Source: Pseudomonadota bacterium (GTDB lineage Bacteria > Pseudomonadota > Gammaproteobacteria > Burkholderiales > Sulfuricellaceae). From it: 5,578 nt of DNA. A model generated the notes under the pieces. The model was not told the DNA's origin and did no database searches. It saw only the letters and a program-made list of their open reading frames with translations. Where the stretch lies: positions 1-5,578 of the forward strand of contig JAJXTJ010000105.1 of the NCBI GenBank assembly GCA_021783895.1, read 5' to 3'. Of this stretch, positions 1 to 5,274 are shown in pieces (position 1 is the stretch's first letter; the number at the start of each line of letters is the position of its first letter). A program made the translations under genes and the position numbers.

Positions 1-46
1 CACCAGGTGTTCTGCCGCGAAGGCGGGCAGGTGTCGGCCGGGCAGG
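1..46 (+). repeat. Left copy of diverged urea carboxylase tail repeat
   Basis: These 46 bases align without gaps to 5533-5578. By hand count 35 of 46 bases agree, while 14 of 15 encoded residues agree, so nearly all differences are synonymous. The two copies lie 5532 bases apart in the same orientation. The right copy is cut by the window edge, so the full repeat is longer than what is aligned here. Confidence 0.85.
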
Positions 47-72
47 ATTTGCTGGTGATTGTCGCTGAATGA
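1..72 (+). CDS. Urea carboxylase, C-terminal end (partial, 5' part outside window)
   Basis: Frame 1 is open from the window edge to a TGA at 70-72 and gives 23 residues beginning HQVFCREGGQVSAGQ and ending LLVIVAE. This is the closing strand of a biotinyl (lipoyl-like) carrier domain. It is assigned to urea carboxylase because it matches, at 14 of 15 residues, the end of the much longer segment at 5275-5578, which carries the biotin site and upstream sequence typical of that enzyme. Urea carboxylase is a cytoplasmic biotin enzyme of about 1200 residues that uses ATP and bicarbonate to turn urea into allophanate, which allophanate hydrolase splits to ammonia and CO2. Only the tail is visible, so whether the rest is intact cannot be judged. 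A generic biotin carboxylase tail is the alternative if the link to the second copy is ignored. Confidence 0.8.
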   Translation, partial: HQVFCREGGQVSAGQDLLVIVAE

Positions 73-399
73 CGAGGCTCGGCCAGCTAAGGCCCACCAA
101 GAAAAGCACTTTCTTGATGACTGCGTATACGCCCAGTTGCCAGCGATCTCCTGGGTCACCGTGAAGTCGACGCCGACGCTGATCAGCGAAATCTCTTGGT
201 CTTCGGTCAGGCCATTGGTATCTATACAGAAAGGCGCGGCTCTTCCGGAAGGCATCGTGCAGAGCGAGAACCACTGAGGACTTGGCTACTTGGCTCGGCT
301 TTTCTGGGAGAAACGGCGTGAGAAACCACGTTTAAGCTTAGCGCCAGGCCACAGCGTTGACAGAAGTTGTCTCGCTATGGCGATAACAGAGGGAGTGAT
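73..399. other. Gene-free stretch between urea carboxylase and the LysR gene
   Basis: No intact gene is supported here. A plus-strand frame open over 59-277 looks like a shadow with no recognisable protein. The minus strand of about 101-274 holds an amidase remnant described separately. Bases 275-356 show nothing recognisable apart from short sequence such as an 8-base palindrome TAAGCTTA at 333-340. The end of the stretch contains TTGACA (357-362) and the ribosome binding site of the LysR gene, AGAGGGAG at 388-395. No transposon ends or rho-independent terminator were seen. Confidence 0.6.
101..274 (-). pseudogene. Decayed C-terminal remnant of an acetamidase/formamidase-family amidase
   Basis: Read on the minus strand, three pieces line up in order as the C-terminal region of the FmdA/AmdA amidase family. 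Bases 274 to about 222 give ALHDAFRKSRAFL. After a frame change, about 217 to 133 give NGLTEDQEISLISVG followed by VDFTVTQEIAGNW. After an apparent loss of one base near 131, about 129 to 101 give VYAVIKKVLF. Intact family members carry this order near their end: a helix ending in a hydrophobic FL, then GLT-x-E/D-x, a serine/valine strand, V/A-D-hydrophobic-x-x-(S/T)Q, N-W-x-V, and a final basic or acidic residue before F. The enzymes hydrolyse short amides to ammonia. The upstream part of the gene is missing and the reading frame is broken at least twice, so it should be inactive. It would have been convergent with the urea carboxylase. The family assignment is from memory of the motif and not from an alignment. 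Confidence 0.55.
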
Positions 400-1365
400 A
401 TGGCGAGTGGCAAAAAAACGGGGCCGTCCCGATCACCTGAGACAACGGCTGGAAAGCAAACGAGGTGTGTGGCGCGGCCGCCCCGCATTCTCGCCTATCT
501 GGATGCCGTGGTCCGTCACGGTTCGATCCGGAAAGCGGCGGAGGCGCTGCATATCGCTTCGTCTGCATTGAACCGACGCATTCTCGACCTGGAAAATGAG
601 CTGGGTACCGATCTGTTCGAGAGATTGCCTCGCGGTGTCCGTCTCACCGCGGCGGGTGAGATTTTCATCGGTTACGTGCGCCGCAGTCTTACCGACCTGC
701 AGCTTGTCGGCTCGCAAATCGAACATTTGCATGGTCTCGTGCGCGGACAGGTACGGGTGGCGGCGGCGGAATCTCTCGCCGGCATTTTGCCAGCAGCGAT
801 TGCGCAGTTCCACGCAAAACATGAAAGGGTGCGGTTCCATGTACACATCGGTACGCCCGCCTATTTGGTGGCGGCGCTTACCGAAGATTCGGTTGATGTC
901 ATCCTGGGACACGAGCTGCCTGAGCACCGGGATATCGATGTGCTCTTGCGGATTGAAAATCCGCTATGCGCGATCGTGTCGCAAACGCACCCGCTTGCGG
1001 ATCGCACCAGCCTGCGGCTACGCGACTGTCTGGCCTTCCCGATCACGCTAGCCGCCCCCCCGCTTGCCGGCCGCAGCCTGATTGATCGTGCGCTCGCTCG
1101 GGCTTCCATTGATTTCGAACCCGCGCTCGTTTCGAACTCGGTGGAGGTGATGAAAACCTATGCGCGCATCAGCCATGCGGTGTGTTTCCAGTTCCGCGCC
1201 GGCGCGGGTCTCAACATGGCGAGGGATGGCATGACTGCAATTCCACTCGCTGACCCCGAACTGGCGCACCCGAAATTGATGCTGGCTGTTCGTCGAGGAC
1301 GGGTACTGCCAATCGCTGCCAGTGCCTTTACAGAGACATTGAAACAGTTTTTTGAAGTGCTCTGA
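400..1365 (+). CDS. LysR-type transcriptional regulator, likely regulator of the downstream cyanurate/pyrimidine operon
   Basis: A 321-residue protein with the LysR layout. A winged helix-turn-helix covers about residues 28-90 (YLDAVVRHGSIRKAAEAL, then SALNRRILDLENELG, DLFER and R-x-T-x-AG). A short linker helix leads to a two-lobed effector domain from about residue 117 (VRVAAAESLAGILPAAIAQF) to the end. ATG 400 is chosen because AGAGGGAG at 388-395 precedes it; an in-frame TTG at 367 would add 11 residues with no good ribosome site. About 25 polar, basic residues precede the DNA-binding domain, somewhat more than usual. The gene is co-directional with, and 98 bases upstream of, the transporter and hydrolase genes. 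In Pseudomonas sp. ADP a LysR protein (AtzR) activates the cyanuric acid operon, so a similar role is a fair inference. The inducer and true relation to AtzR are not shown by the sequence. Confidence 0.93.
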   Translation: MASGKKTGPSRSPETTAGKQTRCVARPPRILAYLDAVVRHGSIRKAAEALHIASSALNRRILDLENELGTDLFERLPRGVRLTAAGEIFIGYVRRSLTDLQLVGSQIEHLHGLVRGQVRVAAAESLAGILPAAIAQFHAKHERVRFHVHIGTPAYLVAALTEDSVDVILGHELPEHRDIDVLLRIENPLCAIVSQTHPLADRTSLRLRDCLAFPITLAAPPLAGRSLIDRALARASIDFEPALVSNSVEVMKTYARISHAVCFQFRAGAGLNMARDGMTAIPLADPELAHPKLMLAVRRGRVLPIAASAFTETLKQFFEVL

Positions 1366-1370
1366 TTTTG

Positions 1371-1393
1371 GCATCACGCCGCGCCGATTATGC
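1371..1393. promoter_or_regulatory. Possible LysR operator: imperfect inverted repeat GCAT-N15-ATGC
   Basis: GCAT at 1371-1374 and ATGC at 1390-1393 form an interrupted inverted repeat centred about 50 bases upstream of the predicted transcription start of the transporter operon. LysR regulators usually bind dyads in about this position. The repeat arms are only four bases and no clean T-N11-A box was found, so this is a weak candidate. Confidence 0.25.
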
Positions 1394-1396
1394 TTC

Positions 1397-1425
1397 TTGT
1401 TGCGCACACTCTGCCTGCCCATAAT
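1397..1425 (+). promoter_or_regulatory. Putative sigma-70 promoter of the transporter-hydrolase operon
   Basis: TTGTTG at 1397-1402 and CATAAT at 1420-1425 are separated by 17 bases and match the -35 and -10 consensus at four and five of six positions. Transcription would start near 1432, leaving a leader of about 30 bases that contains AAGGA at 1452-1456, seven bases before the ATG of the binding-protein gene. A separate promoter after the regulator fits activation of the operon by the LysR protein. Confidence 0.5.
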
Positions 1426-1463
1426 TTCCACATTCGATCAATCCATGACTTAAGGAAAAAATA

Positions 1464-2417
1464 ATGAGGAAATTATTGATATGGCTGTCGCTTGTTTGTG
1501 TGCTCCCGAGCGGTGTGGCCGGGGCTGCGGAAAATGTGACAGTGCGATTGAAATGGTTTAATCAAGCCCAGTTCGCGGGCTTCTACGTGGCCCAGACCAA
1601 GGGCTACTACAAGAACAGCGGCCTCGATGTGTCGATCCAGCCTGGCGGGCCCGACTTTCCATCCATTCAGATGGTTGCCGGCGGGAACGAACAGTTCGGC
1701 GTGACCAGCGCTGACCAGATACTGGTCGCGCGCAGTAAGGGCGTTCCGGTTGTGGCGCTCGCCGTGTTGTATCGCAAAAGCCCGTTCGTGCTGTTTTCGC
1801 TCAAGTCATCCGGCATAACCGAGCCTTCCCAATTCCGTGGAAAAAAGATCGGCGTAAAACTCGGCGGCAACGAAGAGCTGGTTTACCGGGATATTCTCAA
1901 AAAAGCCAAGATTCCGGCAACGGCACTGACCGAGATACCCGTGAAATTCGACATCACACCCCTTCTCAACGGCCAGGTCGACGTGTGGCCGGGCTATGTC
2001 ATCAATGAAGTCATCAGTGCGCGGGAGAAGGGCTTTGACGTCAACATCATTTGGCCAGGAAGTTATGGCATCAACCTCTATGCGGATACACTTTTCACCA
2101 CCGAACGCATGCTGAAGGACAAACCGGAAGTGGTAAAGCATTTCGTTGAGGCCACGCTCAAGGGCTGGCGCTATGCGGTCGTTCACCCGGAAGAGGCGGC
2201 GCAAATCACCGTCAAATCCGGCGATGGCTTGAGTTACAGCCATGAACTGGCAATGATGAAGGAAAGTATCCCGCTGCTCTCGCCGGACAAGGCCCCGATT
2301 GGTTCCATGGATCTGGCACGATGGTCCGCGTTGCAGGACCTGCTGCTTAAGGGCGGTTTTATTAAGCAGCCGCTGGCCCTGGAACAGGCGTACACGACCC
2401 GCTACCTCACGCCTTGA
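1464..2417 (+). CDS. NMT1/THI5-like ABC transporter periplasmic substrate-binding protein
   Basis: A 317-residue exported protein that captures a substrate in the periplasm for the ATPase and permease encoded next. Residues 1-21 are a signal peptide (positive MRK, hydrophobic core LLIWLSLVCVLP, likely cleavage after VAGA); there is no lipobox cysteine at the expected site. The mature start is typical of the SsuA/THI5/NMT1 family: VRLKWFNQAQFAGFYVAQ, then KGYYKNSGLDV and GG-x-D. A second segment around residues 125-140 (FRGKKIGVKLGGNEEL) and the GQVDVWPGYVINE stretch near residue 170-185 are also typical. Relatives bind thiamine-precursor pyrimidines, riboflavin-like compounds, sulfonates or nitrate. 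Next to a cyanuric acid hydrolase/barbiturase, a triazine or pyrimidine ring is the best guess, but this is inference from context. AAGGA lies seven bases before the ATG. The stop lies two bases before the first ATG of the ATPase gene. Confidence 0.92.
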   Translation: MRKLLIWLSLVCVLPSGVAGAAENVTVRLKWFNQAQFAGFYVAQTKGYYKNSGLDVSIQPGGPDFPSIQMVAGGNEQFGVTSADQILVARSKGVPVVALAVLYRKSPFVLFSLKSSGITEPSQFRGKKIGVKLGGNEELVYRDILKKAKIPATALTEIPVKFDITPLLNGQVDVWPGYVINEVISAREKGFDVNIIWPGSYGINLYADTLFTTERMLKDKPEVVKHFVEATLKGWRYAVVHPEEAAQITVKSGDGLSYSHELAMMKESIPLLSPDKAPIGSMDLARWSALQDLLLKGGFIKQPLALEQAYTTRYLTP

Positions 2418-2419
2418 TC

Positions 2420-3295
2420 ATGGTTTACGCGGATTACAACGACCGGCTGTACCGTACGCAGGATGATCAGACTATTAAACCGCCGACGGACATGATGCCC
2501 ATACTAGTAGTCGAAGACGCGGCCGCGGCTTCGAACCCCTGCATTGAAATAAGCAACCTGGCTGTCAGCTTCGATCGGCTCAACGTTATCGAGGACATGA
2601 GTTTTACGGTCATGAAGCGGGAATTTGTATCCCTGCTCGGGCCGAGCGGATGCGGCAAGTCAACGCTCCTGCGCATCATTGCCGGCCTGCTGAAACCGAG
2701 TGCGGGCAGCGTCCGTTTCGGCAGCCAGCCGGTGGTGGAGGACGGGGTGGCCCCACGTCTGGGAATGATGTTCCAGAAGCCGTTGTTGTTACCCTGGCGC
2801 ACCACGCTGGAAAACGTCCTGTTGCCGGCAGAGCTGGAATTGGGGGGCAATGCCACCAGTTCCGTGACTGTGGCGCGCGCCAGGCACATGCTGGCTCTCG
2901 TGCAACTGGACGACTTCGAGAATGCATATCCGCATTCATTATCCGGCGGCATGCAGCAGCGTGTCGCCCTTGCTAGAACCCTGATGTCCGATCCCGATAT
3001 CCTGCTGCTTGATGAGCCGTTCGGCGCGCTCGATGAAATGACGCGGGAAACGCTTAACGAGGAGTTGCTGAATATCTGGCGCAGTGCCGATACGAGATTG
3101 GAGACAGTGGTAATGGTCACGCATTCGGTGCAAGAGGCGGTCGCGTTGTCCGACCGCATATTCATTTTCGCAACCCGCCCGGCGCGGTTACGCGATGTCG
3201 TCCCTGTGCACGTTCCGCACCCGCGCGGGAGCGGCACCATGGAATTTCTGCGCGTGCATGAGCATATCCGGCAATTACTGAGGCAACAGGCATGA
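2420..3295 (+). CDS. ABC transporter ATP-binding protein (SsuB/TauB-like)
   Basis: The cytoplasmic ATPase that powers the importer, with all motifs present. From ATG 2420 these are Walker A GPSGCGKST at about residues 74-82, Q-loop MMFQKPLLLPWRT near 116-128, signature LSGGMQQRVALA at about 174, Walker B ILLLDEP with catalytic Glu199, D-loop GALD, and the switch histidine in VTHS at about 235. This is the pattern of the nitrate/sulfonate/taurine class. The start is uncertain. ATG 2420 has no Shine-Dalgarno site and gives 291 residues, with about 42 before the first domain strand (IEISNLAVSF); a TTG at 2414 overlaps the previous stop. Tandem ATGs at 2492 and 2495 would give about 267 residues, nearer the family norm, but their ribosome site is also poor. 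Translation may depend on coupling to the binding-protein gene. The stop overlaps the permease start in an ATGA. Confidence 0.94.
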   Translation: MVYADYNDRLYRTQDDQTIKPPTDMMPILVVEDAAAASNPCIEISNLAVSFDRLNVIEDMSFTVMKREFVSLLGPSGCGKSTLLRIIAGLLKPSAGSVRFGSQPVVEDGVAPRLGMMFQKPLLLPWRTTLENVLLPAELELGGNATSSVTVARARHMLALVQLDDFENAYPHSLSGGMQQRVALARTLMSDPDILLLDEPFGALDEMTRETLNEELLNIWRSADTRLETVVMVTHSVQEAVALSDRIFIFATRPARLRDVVPVHVPHPRGSGTMEFLRVHEHIRQLLRQQA

Positions 3296-4047
3296 AACAC
3301 GTCAAAATCCCCATCCCGGCGATGTTTATCGTTGCAACGCTGCTGTTCTGGGAAGCGATCGTCCGCCTGTTGGAGATTCCGGCGTATCTCCTACCTCCGC
3401 CCAGCGCGGTCTTTGCTGCCTTCAATCTTGCGCTGCTGAATAATTTCCTGGTTACGCTCGTAGAAGCACTCGCGGGCTTCGTGCTGGCCAGCATGATCGC
3501 CTTTGCAACGGCGCTGCTCTTCGTGCGTTCCCCATTGCTGGAGCGCGGATTGTTTCCTTTGGCCATCACGCTGAAGACGACGCCGCTGGTTGCGATCGCT
3601 CCACTGCTGGTAATTTGGCTTGGCACTGGCTGGTCGTCGAAAATCATCGCCGCCGCGCTGATTTGTTTCTTTCCGGTGCTGGTGAACAGCGTGAAAGGTC
3701 TGAAAGCCGCTGATGCCGAGTATTTCGAACTGTTCCAGACGCTCAAGGCGACCAAGTCGCAGGAATTCCGCAAGCTGCGAATCCCATTCTGTCTGCCCTA
3801 TCTCTTCTCGGCACTGAAGATTTCCTCTTCCCTTGCCATCGTCGGGGCGATTGTCGGCGAATTCGTCGGCGCGACACAGGGACTTGGATACATGATCGTC
3901 GTGTCATCGGCGCACCTGGATACCGATAAATTGTTCTCCGCGATCTTTGCCGCGGCATTTGCCGGCATCGCCTTGTTCCAGATACTCAACTGGGTGGAAC
4001 AGCGCGCTCTGTCATGGAATAAGACTGTAAATGGAGCCATGGAATGA
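3292..4047 (+). CDS. ABC transporter permease (SsuC/TauC-like, BPD_transp_1 family)
   Basis: A 251-residue inner-membrane protein forming the import channel, probably as a homodimer since only one permease gene is present. Hydrophobic segments lie at about residues 8-26, 52-78, 87-111, 117-134, 180-203 and 213-234, giving about six membrane passes. The cytoplasmic coupling loop, which touches the ATPase, is at about 141-175: EYFELFQTLKATKSQEFRK followed by LRIPFCLPYLFSALK, with the usual LP-x-x-P/LPY pattern of the EAA loop. The LLPPPSAVF near residue 33 is also typical of the sulfonate/nitrate/taurine class. Start: ATG overlaps the ATPase stop as ATGA, with GAGG at 3280-3283 eight bases ahead. 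The stop overlaps the hydrolase start in the same way, so translation of the three genes is likely coupled. Confidence 0.94.
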   Translation: MKHVKIPIPAMFIVATLLFWEAIVRLLEIPAYLLPPPSAVFAAFNLALLNNFLVTLVEALAGFVLASMIAFATALLFVRSPLLERGLFPLAITLKTTPLVAIAPLLVIWLGTGWSSKIIAAALICFFPVLVNSVKGLKAADAEYFELFQTLKATKSQEFRKLRIPFCLPYLFSALKISSSLAIVGAIVGEFVGATQGLGYMIVVSSAHLDTDKLFSAIFAAAFAGIALFQILNWVEQRALSWNKTVNGAME

Positions 4048-5168
4048 ATTATCAGCGGGTTGATGTGTATCGCGTGCCCATGTTCGGCCCGGGCGATATG
4101 GGCGGCCTCAAGGCGCTATTGAAAGATGGCGTGGTAGATGCGAACGACATTGTCGCCATACTTGGCAAAACGGAAGGCAACGGCGGCGTGAACGATTTTA
4201 CGCGGGAGTACGCCTCGCGCACATTTGCACTGACGCTTGCGGCACATATCGGATGTACTGCGGAAGAAGTGGTAAAGCGGGTCGCATTGGTAATGTCCGG
4301 CGGCACCGAAGGTGTGTTGAGCCCGCACGCGACCATTTTCACAAGGCGCCTCGTGCCGGATCCGGGCGATGGCGGTTTGCGACTTGCCATAGGCGTTGCG
4401 CATACACGTGAATTTCTTCCTGAGGAGCTTGGCGGTGTTGCGCAGATTGCGGAAACCGCGCGGGCAGTACGTGCAGCCATGGAGGATGCGAATATCGTGG
4501 ATGTCGAGGACGTGCATTATGTGCAAGTCAAGTGCCCATTGCTGACTGCCGAACGAGCCGAGCAGGCGAATGCACGGGGCTTTGCCCCCGTGACCGACAA
4601 TTCATATGATTCGATGGCATATTCACGTGGCGCTTCTGCGCTGGGGGTGGCGCTGGCTCTGGGCGAACTGCCTGGTCCCGTCGATGCGCAGTCGGTACTC
4701 AGCGATTTGAGTCTATTCTCTGCTGTGGCCTCCGCATCCGCCGGCATAGAGTTGACGCATAGCGAGATTGTGGTCATGGGGAACTCGACTTCGTCTGTCG
4801 GCGACAATGTGATCGGGCATTCGCTGATGCGAGACGCCATCGATTTACGTGGGGTGCTTGATGCCTTCACCAGTGCCGGGTTGGATGCCTCCAGTGGATT
4901 GGGGGATGTCATGAGCCGAGTCGTCAATGTATTTGCAAAAGCGGAATCATCGCCTTGTGGGCGGATTCGCGGATTTCGCCATACCATGCTCGATGACACC
5001 GACATCACATCGACGCGCCATGCTCGAGCCGCCGTCGGCGGGCTCATCGCGGGCGTTGCCGGCAATGGCGCATTGTACGTATCAGGCGGCGCGGAACACC
5101 AAGGTCCGCCCGGCGGTGGGCCTGTCGCAGTGATTGCACGTTGCACACCTGATCGCACTGCTGAATAA
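4044..5168 (+). CDS. atzD: Cyanuric acid hydrolase/barbiturase family ring-opening amidohydrolase
   Basis: A 374-residue cytoplasmic enzyme of the AtzD/TrzD/barbiturase family, close to the usual 355-370. Family members are built from three related units whose Ser-Lys pairs surround the substrate. All three pairs are visible: lysines in GKTEGNG (K42), VKCPLL (K163) and AKAESS (K299), and serines in MSGGTEG (S85), ASAGIEL (S232) and VSGGAEHQG (S347), each serine followed by G/A-G-x-E. The C-terminal RHTMLDDTDI and RHARAAVGG blocks are also characteristic. The reaction is opening of cyanuric acid to carboxybiuret, which decays to biuret, or of barbiturate to ureidomalonate. I favour cyanuric acid from overall likeness and the urea carboxylase context, but specificity is not proven. 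The gene overlaps the permease gene (ATGA), with GGAG at 4033-4036 seven bases ahead. The symbol marks the family, not demonstrated orthology. Confidence 0.9.
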   Translation: MNYQRVDVYRVPMFGPGDMGGLKALLKDGVVDANDIVAILGKTEGNGGVNDFTREYASRTFALTLAAHIGCTAEEVVKRVALVMSGGTEGVLSPHATIFTRRLVPDPGDGGLRLAIGVAHTREFLPEELGGVAQIAETARAVRAAMEDANIVDVEDVHYVQVKCPLLTAERAEQANARGFAPVTDNSYDSMAYSRGASALGVALALGELPGPVDAQSVLSDLSLFSAVASASAGIELTHSEIVVMGNSTSSVGDNVIGHSLMRDAIDLRGVLDAFTSAGLDASSGLGDVMSRVVNVFAKAESSPCGRIRGFRHTMLDDTDITSTRHARAAVGGLIAGVAGNGALYVSGGAEHQGPPGGGPVAVIARCTPDRTAE

Positions 5169-5274
5169 GCGGATGCCTATTGCCAGGGTATTCCATTGAA
5201 ATTGACTGATCGGAATATATCAATCTGGCGAACACGCTCCGCTCGCTTTGGTGCATAAATTGCCCGCCTCGGCC
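5169..5274. other. Junction between hydrolase gene and second urea carboxylase segment
   Basis: This stretch has no recognisable gene. In the reading frame of the downstream urea carboxylase segment there are TGA stops at 5199-5201 and 5205-5207. From 5208 the frame is open, but the residues up to about 5253 do not resemble urea carboxylase, so the breakpoint of the truncated copy lies somewhere in 5208-5275. Local composition is AT-richer at 5190-5225 than in either flank. A weak ATTGA/TCAAT dyad lies near 5202-5225, but there is no T-tract, so no terminator is claimed. No transposon end or direct repeat was found by eye. Confidence 0.5.

Noticed and set aside
59..277. Plus-strand open frame of 72 codons overlapping the urea carboxylase end
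   Set aside because: No family resemblance and no ribosome site; the minus strand of the same DNA reads as an amidase remnant, so the frame is probably a chance opening.
333..340. Perfect 8-base palindrome TAAGCTTA as an operator
   Set aside because: Too short to stand above chance, and not paired with a promoter or second half-site.
357..387. TTGACA at 357-362 with GATAAC at 382-387 as a promoter for the LysR gene
   Set aside because: The -35 is perfect but the spacer is 19 bases and the -10 is poor; transcription would start inside or just after the ribosome site at 388-395, leaving no usable leader for ATG 400.
1369..1383. TGGCAT-like sequence as a sigma-54 promoter, since cyanurate operons can be nitrogen controlled
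   Set aside because: The -12 TTGC element is missing at the required spacing; only the -24 half resembles the consensus.
2467..3300. Long minus-strand open frame (277 codons) opposite the ATPase gene
   Set aside because: It mirrors a gene with complete ATPase motifs; its translation is serine/arginine/threonine rich with no recognisable domain. It is an antisense shadow of GC-rich coding DNA.
5169..5200. Rho-independent terminator after the hydrolase gene
   Set aside because: GGATGCC and GGGTATTCC pair only partly and no run of T follows.
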